DNA from: Pantanalinema sp.
Lineage (GTDB): Bacteria; Cyanobacteriota; Sericytochromatia; S15B-MN24; UBA4093
Assembly: GCA_036704125.1 (NCBI GenBank)
Contig: DATNQI010000090.1
Span: 1-64,000, forward strand
DNA: 64,000 bases
Direction of reading: 5' to 3'
Shown one piece after another: positions 53,588-62,537 of the stretch. The notes under the pieces are model-generated. The model was not told the origin of the DNA. It saw only the letters and a list, made by a program, of their open reading frames with translations, and searched no databases. A program made the translations under genes and the position numbers. Position 1 is the first letter of the stretch. Each line of letters begins with the position of its first letter.

Positions 53588-56500
53588 GTGAGGGCCTTCG
53601 TGAAACGCTGGACGATCGGCAAAGCCTACTTCTTCGCCGTCACCGTGCTCGGGCTCGGCCTCGCGGCCTGGATGCTCGCTGACGCCTCGCAGTACGCGCA
53701 GCTCGCGCACCCCATGTTTTTGGCCTTTGCGCTGTTGGGGGTGGCCACCGAGCTTGTGGGCTTCCCGCTGCCCCGCGGCGGCCGGGTGACGGCGAGCTTC
53801 GCCTTCCTCTTCGCGTCGCTCTTGATGCAGGGCCTCTTCCCGACCATCGTGGTGATCGCCCTCATCGCGGTGGCCTCCAACCTCGTGGTCCAGCGCCGCC
53901 ACTGGAGCCTGGCCCTCTTCAACCTCGCCCAGTACACCCTCTCCTACGGAGCCGCCCACCTGGCGCTCGTGCTCGGGGGGTACGAGGCCAGCCGCGACTT
54001 GCTCTCGCCGCTGACCTTCGGGGTCCTCTTCGCCGCCACCCTCGCCCAGATCGCGGTCAACATCGCGCTGGTCAACGGCTACATCGCCCTCGAGAAGCAG
54101 GTCCCCCTCTGGCAGGTCCTCTGGGAGGACGACCGCTACGAGCTGCTCGCCACCCTGCTCTTGAGCCCGCTCTCGGTCACCATGGTCGTCCTCTACCAGC
54201 GCGCCGGCCTCATGGGCGCGGCGCTGCTCGTCGGCCCGTTGCTCGTCACTGCGGTGCTCTGGGTGCTCTACCTCAAGGTCAGGCAATCACGCCGCGCCCT
54301 CGAGGTCGCCAACCAGGAGCTCGCCATCCTCAACCAGATCGCCCAGCGCATCAGCTCCCGGATCGACCTGGGGGAGAGCCTGGTGCTCATCGGCAACGAG
54401 ATCAAGCGGGCGGTCCCGCACGACGCCTGCATGATTTTCCTGCTGGACCCGAGCAACCACCGCCTGGTCCGAGCGCGCACCCAGGCGATCGCCGTCGAGA
54501 AGACGCCCGACGCCCAGCTCGGCCAGGGGTTGATCGGCAAGGCCGCGCAGGGGGCTGCGATCGTGCGGCTCGACGCGCTGCAGGACCTGCTTTCGCCCGG
54601 CGAGGATCACCTTGCGAGCTACCACTCCGCGCTCATCGCACCCATCCTCGCCGAGGACAAGCGCCTCGGCGTCATCGCCCTTTTCAACCACGACGATCGG
54701 GCCTTCGACGCGCGCAGCGAGCGCCTGCTCGGGATCATCGCGAGCTACGCGGCGATCGCGATCCAGAATGCCCAGCTCTACCAGACCACCCAGCAGCTTG
54801 CCATCACCGACGGCCTGACGGCGGTCTACAACCGGCGCTACTTCCAGCGCCAGCTCGACAACGAGTTCCGCCGCGCCCCGCGCTTCGGTTACCCGATCGC
54901 GCTGATCCTGCTCGACGTCGATCACTTCAAGCAATTCAACGACACGCACGGGCACCTGCTCGGCGACCAGGTGCTGCGCTCGATGGCCCAGATCCTCAAG
55001 GAGAGCGTCCGCGAGACCGACGTGGTGGCGCGCTACGGCGGCGAGGAGTTCGCCGTCATCCTGCCCGAGACCACCCGCGACCACGCCCTCGAGGTGGCCG
55101 AGCGGATCCGCAAGAACGTGGCCCACCATACCTTCTGGGGCCGGGGCCAGACGCCGGTCCAGGTGACGGTCTCGATCGGGGTCGCCTCTCGCCTGGCCGC
55201 CGAGACGAGCGCCGAGGCCATGATCGAGCTCTCGGACCAGGCGCTCTACGAGGCCAAGCGCACGGGCCGCGATCGCATCTGCGTGGCCGGCAGCGCCGAG
55301 GACGGCGTCTTCCACCTCGCCCCGCCCCGTCCGGACGAGCAGGGCGCGGCCAAGCGCCGCGCCACGGGCCGTGCCAGGATCCCCCTCGACGCCGAGGCCT
55401 GGGGCGCGACGTTCGCCCTTGCTCTTCCCCCCCTCCTGCTGTGCCTGGAGAGCACCCTGAGCGCCCAGGGTCACAGCCTCGAGCCCGACGCCCAGGACCA
55501 GTGGCGCGATAGGCTCGGCCAGCTGCTCGAGACCCTTGCGCGTCAGGTCGCTCGCCCCGAGACGGTCGATCCCTCCGCCCTGCCGCAGCTCGGCCTCGAG
55601 GCGCCCGTCAGCCATCTCATCCAGCTGGGCATGACCCTGACCCAGAGCGAGCACCTCGTCCTCTCGCTCTGCCAGACGCTGGATCGGCACGTGCAGGAGG
55701 CGCCCTACTCCCCGCAGGCGAGGCTCCAGGTCCTCGCAGAGGTCGAGCGCTTCACCCACGCGCTCCAGCTCGAGGTCTCCCAGGTCTGGCATGCCTTCTA
55801 CCAGCAGACCAACAGCCAGCTGCTGGCGATCCAGGCCCTCGAGGACCGCATCTCGGGCGCCCACGCGCTCGACGAACTGCTGCTCGAGGGGGTGAAGGTC
55901 GCCATGGAGGCGCTCGAGGCGCAGGCCGTGCTCCTGTTCATGCCCCAGCCCGGCCAGGACCACCTGCGCATGCGCGCCGCAAGCGGCCTCGACGAGATCG
56001 AGCGGGTCCAGTGGCTGATCCCGTGCGCCACCGGGCCGGTGGGCGAGGCAATGGCGACCATGCAACCTCGGATCCTACCGGGGGGGAGCGCGCTCGACGC
56101 CGAGGTCCTCACGGCCTTCTGCGCGCGCATCGATGCCCAGCAGGCGGCACTGTTTCCCCTGGTCCACCAGGGGGAGGCCCAGGGCGTCCTGCTGTGCCTC
56201 GGGGCATCGCCCGATCGCTTCGGCCCGTCCTCCCTGCGCCTCGGCCGGGGAATCGCCGGCCGCATGGCCGCTGCGATCGCCCGGATCCAGGCCCAGGACA
56301 GTCGCCAGGACACCTATCTCCAGGCCATCGTCGACATGGTGGAGGCGCTCGAAGCCAAGGACGGCTTCGCGACGGGCCACTCCGAGAACCTGGTCCGCTG
56401 CGCGACGGCCCTGGGCGAGGCCCTCGGCCTGGGGGCCGAGGACCTCGCCGTGCTCCACCAGGCCGCCTACCTCCACGATCTCGGCAAGATCGCCTTTCCC

Positions 56501-56866
56501 GAGGCCATCCTGGCCAAGCCGGGCCGGCTGACGCCCCAGGAGCGGACCCTGGTCGAGAGCCACCCCGAGATCGGCGCGCGGCTGATCGGCTCGATCGCCT
56601 CGCTCAGGTCGGTGGTCCCGATCGTGCGCCACCACCACGAGCACTGGAACGGAACCGGCTACCCGGACGGCCTCGCCGGCGAGGAGATCCCCCTGCTCGC
56701 CCGCATCCTGGCCGTGGCGGAGGCCTTCGAGGGCATGACCGCTCCCAAGCCGTACCGCCCTGCCTACGCCCCGCACGAGGCCCTCGCCGAGATGCGAAGC
56801 AGCGGTAACTTCGACCCGGCGGTGCTCGACGTCCTCGAACCGCTCGTCTTGCGGCAGACGCACTGA
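53588..56866 (+). CDS. Membrane sensor with GAF, GGDEF, GAF-like and HD-GYP domains
   Basis: 1092 residues. About seven membrane helices (1-230), a GAF domain (about 250-400), a GGDEF domain with GGEEF (about 484-488) and an intact I-site RETD five residues before it, a helical linker (about 590-770), a second GAF-like domain (about 780-900), and a C-terminal HD-GYP phosphodiesterase with HDLGKI (about 963) and HHHEHWNGTGYPDGL. It can both make and degrade cyclic di-GMP; both active sites look intact. The start is GTG 53588 or GTG 53600. Stands alone. Confidence 0.93.
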   Translation: MRAFVKRWTIGKAYFFAVTVLGLGLAAWMLADASQYAQLAHPMFLAFALLGVATELVGFPLPRGGRVTASFAFLFASLLMQGLFPTIVVIALIAVASNLVVQRRHWSLALFNLAQYTLSYGAAHLALVLGGYEASRDLLSPLTFGVLFAATLAQIAVNIALVNGYIALEKQVPLWQVLWEDDRYELLATLLLSPLSVTMVVLYQRAGLMGAALLVGPLLVTAVLWVLYLKVRQSRRALEVANQELAILNQIAQRISSRIDLGESLVLIGNEIKRAVPHDACMIFLLDPSNHRLVRARTQAIAVEKTPDAQLGQGLIGKAAQGAAIVRLDALQDLLSPGEDHLASYHSALIAPILAEDKRLGVIALFNHDDRAFDARSERLLGIIASYAAIAIQNAQLYQTTQQLAITDGLTAVYNRRYFQRQLDNEFRRAPRFGYPIALILLDVDHFKQFNDTHGHLLGDQVLRSMAQILKESVRETDVVARYGGEEFAVILPETTRDHALEVAERIRKNVAHHTFWGRGQTPVQVTVSIGVASRLAAETSAEAMIELSDQALYEAKRTGRDRICVAGSAEDGVFHLAPPRPDEQGAAKRRATGRARIPLDAEAWGATFALALPPLLLCLESTLSAQGHSLEPDAQDQWRDRLGQLLETLARQVARPETVDPSALPQLGLEAPVSHLIQLGMTLTQSEHLVLSLCQTLDRHVQEAPYSPQARLQVLAEVERFTHALQLEVSQVWHAFYQQTNSQLLAIQALEDRISGAHALDELLLEGVKVAMEALEAQAVLLFMPQPGQDHLRMRAASGLDEIERVQWLIPCATGPVGEAMATMQPRILPGGSALDAEVLTAFCARIDAQQAALFPLVHQGEAQGVLLCLGASPDRFGPSSLRLGRGIAGRMAAAIARIQAQDSRQDTYLQAIVDMVEALEAKDGFATGHSENLVRCATALGEALGLGAEDLAVLHQAAYLHDLGKIAFPEAILAKPGRLTPQERTLVESHPEIGARLIGSIASLRSVVPIVRHHHEHWNGTGYPDGLAGEEIPLLARILAVAEAFEGMTAPKPYRPAYAPHEALAEMRSSGNFDPAVLDVLEPLVLRQTH

Positions 56867-56934
56867 ATCCCACCGGCCCCTGGAGCCCGGGGCCCGGGTG
56901 TTGTATGATTTGACGCGTTAGGAAGGGAGTGGAC

Positions 56935-57480
56935 GTGCGTCGCCTATTGCTGCTTGGAATGATCCCCCTCGTCGTCGCGGCCCCGCAGCCGGCCGAGGCC
57001 GCCCTCGGGGGCCAACGCGCGTCGTTCGAGCGCTTCTTGAAGCGGGTGCCGAAGTCGCAGTGGAAGATCATCCCGGACTCGGCCGAGGGCGGGGTGCTCT
57101 ACACCGGCCGCGTGGGCTCGCTCGGCACCATCGTGAGGGTGTACTACGACGCCGGCCGCGTCACCCGGCAAAAGGTCGAGGTGGCCCTGCCCGCCGACAG
57201 CAACGACGAGTTCGCGCTCGCCATCCTCACCCGGTTCATGAGCGAGTTCGCCGGCCGGCCCACCGAGCTCAAGCAGGTCATGACCGGCATGCGCGCGCTG
57301 CGCAAGACCGTCATGGCCTCGGGGCGGCGCAGCGCCGAGATGCCGTACCGGAACGCGAACATCACCCTTTCGCTCGGCACCTCGACCACCGAGTTTCCTG
57401 ATGCCAGCATGGACGTTCCCTGGGGGATGCTCTACTGGAAGGCCGAGGCGACCTCGCGCCGCACCCAAGAGGGGACCTAG
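56935..57480 (+). CDS. Secreted protein of unknown function
   Basis: 181 residues from GTG 56935, six bases after GGAAGGGAG. Signal peptide RRLLLLGMIPLVVAAPQPAEA. The mature part has beta strands (GGVLYTGRVGSLGTIVRVYYDAGRVTRQKVEVALP) and helices (FALAILTRFMSEFAG); no known family recognised. Two bases before the next gene. Confidence 0.7.
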   Translation: MRRLLLLGMIPLVVAAPQPAEAALGGQRASFERFLKRVPKSQWKIIPDSAEGGVLYTGRVGSLGTIVRVYYDAGRVTRQKVEVALPADSNDEFALAILTRFMSEFAGRPTELKQVMTGMRALRKTVMASGRRSAEMPYRNANITLSLGTSTTEFPDASMDVPWGMLYWKAEATSRRTQEGT

Positions 57481-57482
57481 CC

Positions 57483-57755
57483 ATGCCGCGCGTGACGCGC
57501 ACCTACGAGACCGACCTGGACGACCTGGCCTACCAGATCTCGCGCTCGGACAAGTTCAACACCATCAAGGACGACTTCGCCTCGACCGAGATCACCGACG
57601 ACGTGGCCCAGGAGCAGATCGAAGCCCTCCTGGACGGGGGCGCATGCCGGCTGGTCGGCGATCGCGGCCCCGAGGTGCTGGAATGGGCCCTCTCCGAATC
57701 GGAGATGGCCCGAATGATCTCCCAGCTGTACCGCCTGTACCTCGGCGCCGACTAA
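57483..57755 (+). CDS. Hypothetical acidic protein, 90 residues
   Basis: Begins two bases after the secreted-protein stop, so it is co-transcribed. MPRVTRTYETDLDDLAYQISRSDKFNTIKDDFAS.. is acidic and helical, without a signal or known motif. Function unknown. Confidence 0.7.
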   Translation: MPRVTRTYETDLDDLAYQISRSDKFNTIKDDFASTEITDDVAQEQIEALLDGGACRLVGDRGPEVLEWALSESEMARMISQLYRLYLGAD

Positions 57756-57762
57756 GCAAGCC

Positions 57763-57840
57763 GGTCTGAATCGAACATCCGCTTGGTTCCCCGCCCCCCG
57801 GTGGGGCGGGGAGGACTCATGCGGATGTTCAATTCAGACC
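57763..57840. repeat. Long two-tier hairpin: 20-bp inverted repeat enclosing a second stem
   Basis: Outer arms GGTCTGAATCGAACATCCGC (57763-57782) and its complement at 57821-57840 differ at one base pair. Inside is a second 10-bp stem, 57788-57797 with 57803-57812. It lies between two convergent genes. It lacks a T-run, so it is not a standard terminator; it may be an RNA processing or stability element or a small repeat of mobile origin. Confidence 0.7.
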
Positions 57841-57848
57841 ATAAGTGT

Positions 57849-58133
57849 TTAGGACCGGGGCATCAGGCTCCCGACAGTCCAGCCCGAGCCGGCGGCTAGA
57901 TCGCGTGCCGGTGCTGGCGCCGTGCCGCCGGCGGTACTTGGTGCCGCGACCGGACTACCCCCACCGCCGCCCAGGATCCCCTTGATCCGGCCCCAGCGCG
58001 CGACCTCCTCCTCGAGGAGACCGAGCAGCTCTGCGCGCTGCGGCTCGCTCAATCCCTGGGCATGGGCCTTGAGGCCGGCCAGGAACTTGTCCAGGTAGCC
58101 GAGATCGCGCGCGAACGACGCCTGTTCCGCCAT
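57849..58133 (-). CDS. Hypothetical protein, 94 residues
   Basis: GGGAGGC before the ATG. An N-terminal helical segment (ARDLGYLDKFLAGLKAHAQGLSEPQRAELLGLLEEEVARWGRIKGIL) is followed by a Gly/Pro/Ala-rich tail. No known motif. It follows the pckG terminator, so it is probably separately transcribed. Confidence 0.65.
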   Translation of the reverse strand: MAEQASFARDLGYLDKFLAGLKAHAQGLSEPQRAELLGLLEEEVARWGRIKGILGGGGGSPVAAPSTAGGTAPAPARDLAAGSGWTVGSLMPRS

Positions 58134-58159
58134 GGCGATGCCTCCCTCGAAGACTGAAA

Positions 58160-58202
58160 GACGAATGGCGCAGCCGACCCGAGGGGGGCTGCGCCATTCG
58201 TC
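58160..58202 (-). terminator. Terminator of pckG
   Basis: Perfect 16-bp stem (58160-58175 with 58187-58202) ending in CTTTC on the minus strand. Confidence 0.85.
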
Positions 58203-58222
58203 ACGACCTCACAGGATCGCGC

Positions 58223-60076
58223 TTACTCCTGGATCTCGGGGGCCAGGTGCCACTCCTCGGGCGAGCGCCAGAGGCGGGACACCAGCAAGCCGCGCTCGTA
58301 GACGAACTCCTTGGGGAGCTTGTCGAGCAGGCCGAAGAAGAACTCCTCGTGCATGAGGCTCTCCTGCTTCCATGCCTCGCGGTCGATCGCCATCAGCTCG
58401 TCGAACTTGTCGAAGCCGAAGTCGGTCATGCCCTTCCAGTCGAGGTCCTCGAAGCGAGGCATCCAGCCCAGGGGGCTCTCGACGGCGTAGGCCGAGCCGT
58501 GGACGCGCTCGACGATCCACTTGAGGACCCGCATGTTGTCGCCGAAGCCGGGCCACAGGAACTCACCGCTGGCGCCCTTGCGGAACCAGTTGACGTGGAA
58601 GATGCGGGGCGGGTTGGGGTTCTCGCGGCCCATCTTCAGCCAGTGGTTGAAGTAGTCGGCCATGTGGTAGCCGCAGAAGGGCAGCATCGCCATCGGGTCG
58701 CGGCGGACGGTGCCGATCTGGCCGGCCGCGGCCGCGGTGGTCTCGGAGCCCATGGTGGCGCCCAGGTAGACGCCGTGCGACCAGTTGAACGCCTGGAAGA
58801 CCAGGGGAACGGTCGTGGTGCGGCGGCCGCCGAAGATGAAGGCGCTGATGGGAACGCCGGCGGGATTTTCCCAGTCGGGGTCGATGGTCGGGTTCTGGTA
58901 GGCCGGAGCGGTGAAGCGGGCGTTGGGGTGGGCCGCCTTGCGGCCGCAGTCCGGGGTCCACTCCTGGCCGGTCCAGTCGATCAGGTTCGCGGGGGGGGTG
59001 TCGGTCATCCCCTCCCACCACACGTCGCCGTCGGGGGTGAGGGCCACGTTGGTGAAGATGGTGTCGCGGCGGATCGACTCCATCGCGTTGGGGTTGGACT
59101 TGAACGAGGTGCCGGGGGCCACGCCGAAGTAGCCGTTCTCCGGGTTGATGGCATGCAGGCGACCGTCGGCGCCGGGCTTGAGCCAGGCGATGTCGTCACC
59201 GATGGTCGTGACCTTCCAGCCCTCGAACGAGGCCGGCGGGATCAGCATGGCGAAGTTGGTCTTGCCGCAGGCACTGGGGAAGGCGGCCGCCACGTAGGTC
59301 TTCTCGCCCTTGGGGTCCTCGACGCCGAGGATCAGCATGTGCTCGGCCATCCAGCCCTCGTCGCGGCCCATGGCCGAGGCGATGCGCAGAGCGAAGCACT
59401 TCTTGCCCAGCAGGGCGTTGCCGCCGTAGCCGCTGCCGTAGGACCAGATCGCGTGCTCTTCGGGGAAGTGCACGATGTACTTCTGATCCTTGTTGCAGGG
59501 CCAGGTCACGTCCTTCTGGCCGGGGGCGAGGGGCGCGCCGACCGAGTGCATGCAGGGCACGAAGTCGCCGTCGCCGAGCACGTCGAGCACCTTCTGACCC
59601 ATGCGGGTCATGATGCGCATGTTGGTGACCACGTTGGCCGAGTCGGTCAGCTCGACGCCGATCTGGGCGATGTGCGAGCCGAGCGGGCCCATGCTGAAGG
59701 GCACCACGTACAGGGTGCGGCCGCGCATGCAGCCGTCGAACAGGCCGTTGAGGGTCTGCTTCATCTGGACCGGGTCGACCCAGTTGTTGGTCGGGCCCGC
59801 ATCCTCCTTGCGGCGGCTGCAGATGAAGGTCCGGTCCTCGACGCGCGCCACGTCGTTCTTGTCGGAGCGCGCGAGGAAGCTGCCGGGGCGCTTCTCGGGG
59901 TTGAGGCGGATATAGGTGCCTGCTTCGACCATCTGGTCGCACAGGGCGTCGTACTCTTCCTGCGAGCCGTCACACCAGTGGACGGCGTCGGGCTTGCAAA
60001 GGGCGACCATCTGTTCGACCCAAGCGAGCAACTTTTTGTTGGTCGTCTTAGGGGGCATCGTCGCCAGCTTTTCCAT
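58223..60076 (-). CDS. pckG: GTP-dependent phosphoenolpyruvate carboxykinase
   Basis: 617 residues from ATG 60076; GTG 60082 is an alternative. Converts oxaloacetate and GTP to phosphoenolpyruvate, a gluconeogenic step. Signatures of the GTP class: [16 protein letters not shown] (P-loop with reactive Cys), TIGDDIAW (metal ligand Asp), [18 protein letters not shown], and [23 protein letters not shown]. Full length. GGGAG lies 16 bases before the ATG and 10 before the GTG. A leader hairpin at 60110-60133 sits just upstream. Confidence 0.97.
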   Translation of the reverse strand: MEKLATMPPKTTNKKLLAWVEQMVALCKPDAVHWCDGSQEEYDALCDQMVEAGTYIRLNPEKRPGSFLARSDKNDVARVEDRTFICSRRKEDAGPTNNWVDPVQMKQTLNGLFDGCMRGRTLYVVPFSMGPLGSHIAQIGVELTDSANVVTNMRIMTRMGQKVLDVLGDGDFVPCMHSVGAPLAPGQKDVTWPCNKDQKYIVHFPEEHAIWSYGSGYGGNALLGKKCFALRIASAMGRDEGWMAEHMLILGVEDPKGEKTYVAAAFPSACGKTNFAMLIPPASFEGWKVTTIGDDIAWLKPGADGRLHAINPENGYFGVAPGTSFKSNPNAMESIRRDTIFTNVALTPDGDVWWEGMTDTPPANLIDWTGQEWTPDCGRKAAHPNARFTAPAYQNPTIDPDWENPAGVPISAFIFGGRRTTTVPLVFQAFNWSHGVYLGATMGSETTAAAAGQIGTVRRDPMAMLPFCGYHMADYFNHWLKMGRENPNPPRIFHVNWFRKGASGEFLWPGFGDNMRVLKWIVERVHGSAYAVESPLGWMPRFEDLDWKGMTDFGFDKFDELMAIDREAWKQESLMHEEFFFGLLDKLPKEFVYERGLLVSRLWRSPEEWHLAPEIQE

Positions 60077-60109
60077 GACCACTTTGTCTTCGCTCCCTTT
60101 GCTGATTGC

Positions 60110-60133
60110 CCCTCGGCGGCTTCCCGCCGAGGG
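60110..60133 (-). promoter_or_regulatory. Leader hairpin of pckG
   Basis: Ten-base perfect stem (60110-60119 with 60124-60133, loop GAAG on the minus strand), 34 bases upstream of the ATG and before the ribosome site. No T-run follows, so it is not an attenuator by itself; it may protect or regulate the mRNA. Confidence 0.5.
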
Positions 60134-60194
60134 AAAACTTAACCTGGGCTTATGTTTCATATTGTCGCACATGAGAGCCCTCGCTTCCACCCTA

Positions 60195-60224
60195 TTGACA
60201 TATGGTCCGCACTAGAACTATCAT
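60195..60224 (+). promoter_or_regulatory. Promoter of yceI with overlapping inverted repeat
   Basis: TTGACA (60195-60200), 18-base spacer, TATCAT (60219-60224). The -10 lies between arms TAGAAC (60213-60218) and GTTCTA (60233-60238), which could be a repressor site. Confidence 0.6.
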
Positions 60225-60318
60225 CAATCTTGGTTCTAATGCGAACGGTCGGTCGCCCGACGATCGAATCGGTTTTCCGTCAGCGGGGGTTCACCCCTTC
60301 TTCAGAAAGGACGCTCAC

Positions 60319-60870
60319 ATGCCCTGGCAGATCGACGCTTCCCACTCCCACGTCGGCTTCTCGGTGAAGCACATGATGGTCTCGACGGTGAAGGGCCAGT
60401 TCAAGACCTACTCCGGCAGCCTCGTCATCGACGAGAAGGACCTCACCAAGTCGGTGATCTCGGGCCAGATCGAGGTCGCCAGCATCGACACCCGCGACAG
60501 CGGCCGTGACGATCACCTGCGCTCTGCCGACTTCTTCGACGTGGCCAACCACCCCCTGATCACCTTCGCCAGCAAGCGCATCGAGGGCAAGGGCGGCAAC
60601 GCGTACCGCGTGACGGGCGACCTGACCATCCGCGGCGTGACCCAGGAGGTCGTCCTGGACGCCGAGTACCACGGCCTGGCCAAGGATCCCTGGGGCGGCA
60701 CCCGCACCGGCTTCACCGTGAGCGGCACCGTCAACCGCAAGGACTACGGCCTGGTCTGGAACGCGGCCCTCGAGACCGGCGGCGTCCTGGTCGGCGAGAA
60801 GATCAAGCTCGAGCTCGAGATCGAGGCGGTTCTCCAGGAGGCCCCGGTCACCGAGGCCGTGGCCAAGTAA
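60319..60870 (+). CDS. YceI-family lipid-binding lipocalin-like protein
   Basis: 183 residues. WQIDASHSHVGFSVKHMMVSTVKGQFKTYSGSLVID and RGVTQEVVLDAEYHG are diagnostic of YceI, a barrel that binds isoprenoids such as ubiquinone-like lipids. No signal peptide, so it is probably cytoplasmic, unlike E. coli YceI. GAAAGGA precedes the ATG. Ends before a palindromic terminator. Confidence 0.93.
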   Translation: MPWQIDASHSHVGFSVKHMMVSTVKGQFKTYSGSLVIDEKDLTKSVISGQIEVASIDTRDSGRDDHLRSADFFDVANHPLITFASKRIEGKGGNAYRVTGDLTIRGVTQEVVLDAEYHGLAKDPWGGTRTGFTVSGTVNRKDYGLVWNAALETGGVLVGEKIKLELEIEAVLQEAPVTEAVAK

Positions 60871-60889
60871 GGCCCTCTTCCCGATTGCC

Positions 60890-60915
60890 GGGGGACGCGC
60901 AGCTGCGCGTCCCCC
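60890..60915 (+). terminator. Palindromic terminator after yceI
   Basis: Perfect 26-bp palindrome followed by CTTCTTC. It also lies just past the end of the convergent cupin gene. Confidence 0.75.
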
Positions 60916-60923
60916 CTTCTTCG

Positions 60924-61247
60924 TCATGGGGTCGCCGGAGGGCTGGTGGCCTCGATCGCCGAGAAGCTCTCGATGATCTTGTAGCGATGCGCCGCGCCGC
61001 GCGGGACGACCCACGAGTCGCCCTGTTCGAGCACCAGCCGCTGCTCCTCGATGTACAGCTCGGCCTTGCCCTTGAGGACGTAGCCGACCGTCTCGTAGTC
61101 GCGGCGGGTCACGGGTTTCTCGAGGCCGGGAGGCTCGTCCTCCCACAGGCGCATGCCGAGCGAGCTGCCTGTCGCGAGCATCGCCTGCCCCTGCACGCCG
61201 TGCCGGGACTGCGCGGCCTTTACCTTCGCCAGCTTCACCATCGCCAT
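60924..61247 (-). CDS. Small cupin-domain protein
   Basis: 107 residues; AAAAGGAGG before the ATG. Single cupin barrel: YETVGYVLKGKAELYIEEQRLVLEQGDSWVVPRGAAHRYKIIE, with the conserved Gly, Pro and His of cupin motif 2, but motif 1 lacks the usual His pair, so metal binding is uncertain. Function unknown. Confidence 0.85.
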   Translation of the reverse strand: MAMVKLAKVKAAQSRHGVQGQAMLATGSSLGMRLWEDEPPGLEKPVTRRDYETVGYVLKGKAELYIEEQRLVLEQGDSWVVPRGAAHRYKIIESFSAIEATSPPATP

Positions 61248-61380
61248 CGCGACCTCCTTTTCGAGGCATGCCCTGGAAATGACGCCCAGGGTGGGACTAT
61301 CCTAGAGAACACGAAGGAAAGCACAAGCGGCAACGGCGCGAAGCGCCCCGTGCCCGCACCCGGAAAGGACCAATAACCCC

Positions 61381-62517
61381 ATGCGCTCGCTCGAGATCCG
61401 AAACACCGCCCAGGCCCGGGTCCAGGCCCTGCTCGATCGGCTGACCGGGAGCGGCGCCGAGCGCGGGCTTCAAGTCGCGGCCTACCTCGACGGGGAGCTG
61501 GTGATCGACGCCGCTTCGGGCGTCGCGGACCCCGCGAGCGAGCGAGCGGTCACGGGGGACACCCTCTTCACGGCCTTCTCGGCCAGCAAGGGCATCACCG
61601 CGACGGCGATCCACCTGCTGGTCGAGGCGGGCGGGCTTTCCTACGACGATCGAATCGCGCGCTTCTGGCCGCAGTTCGCCGCCAACGGCAAGGGCGACGT
61701 GACCCTGCGGCAGGTCCTGGCTCACTCGGCGGGCATCCCGCAGATGCCCGGCTGGATCACCCCCGAGACCATGGGCGACTGGGATCGGATCTGCGAGGCG
61801 ATCGCCTCGTCCCCCCCGCTGTGGGCGCCCGGCACGCAATCGGGCTATCACGCCATGACGTTCGGGTGGATCCTCGGCGAGGTGCTGCGCAGGGTGGACG
61901 GCCGCCCCATCGCGCGCTTCGTCCACGACGAGATCGCGCGTCCGCTCGGCGTCGAGCGGCTCTACTTCGGGGTGCCTGCCGATCGCGAGGGCGACCTCGC
62001 GGTCCTTGAGAGCGGCCCCATCCGCAAGAAGGCCATGTCGGTGGACGCCCTGATCCTAAAGGCCATCCCCATCGCGGTGACGCCCTCGCCCAAGGTCTAC
62101 AACCGCCCGGAGGTGCGCCGTGCCTCCATTCCCGCCGCGGGCGGCGTCATGACGGCTCGCGTCCTGGCCAGGCTGTACGCCTCGCTGATCGGCGAGGTGG
62201 ACGGCGTTCGCCTGTTCACGTCCGAGCGCCTGAAAGCGGCCACGGCGCTCCAGTTCGACACGCCGGATCCGGTGCTGGACGAGCGCATCCCGAAGGCGCT
62301 CGGCTACTTTTTGGGCACCGAGGGCTCGCCCATGGGCGATCGCCCGAGCGCCTTCGGGCATCCCGGCGCCGGCGGGAGCATCGGCTTCGCGGACCCCGAG
62401 AAAGGGTTCGCCTTCGCCCTGCTGAAGAACAGGCTCGTCTGGGAGAGTCACACCAGCCCTCAGACGGCCCTGCAGGTGGCCCGGGAGGCCCGATCCGCGC
62501 TGGGCATCGAGGGCTGA
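61381..62517 (+). CDS. Serine hydrolase of the beta-lactamase/EstB-like family
   Basis: 378 residues. S-x-x-K motif at FSASKGIT (Ser 67, Lys 70), tyrosine motif SGYHAMTFG (Tyr 156) and C-terminal FGHPGAGGSIG (His-x-Gly replacing KTG). This pattern fits class C-like esterases or peptidases rather than a drug-resistance enzyme. No signal peptide, so probably cytoplasmic. GGAAAGGA precedes the ATG. Confidence 0.9.
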   Translation: MRSLEIRNTAQARVQALLDRLTGSGAERGLQVAAYLDGELVIDAASGVADPASERAVTGDTLFTAFSASKGITATAIHLLVEAGGLSYDDRIARFWPQFAANGKGDVTLRQVLAHSAGIPQMPGWITPETMGDWDRICEAIASSPPLWAPGTQSGYHAMTFGWILGEVLRRVDGRPIARFVHDEIARPLGVERLYFGVPADREGDLAVLESGPIRKKAMSVDALILKAIPIAVTPSPKVYNRPEVRRASIPAAGGVMTARVLARLYASLIGEVDGVRLFTSERLKAATALQFDTPDPVLDERIPKALGYFLGTEGSPMGDRPSAFGHPGAGGSIGFADPEKGFAFALLKNRLVWESHTSPQTALQVAREARSALGIEG

Positions 62518-62537
62518 AGGGCGAGGCGCAAAGCCGA

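Noticed and set aside
57763-57840. tRNA or tRNA-like gene in the hairpin
   Set aside because: The fold is one long hairpin, not a cloverleaf, and there is no T-loop GTTCGAATC in the correct context or acceptor end.
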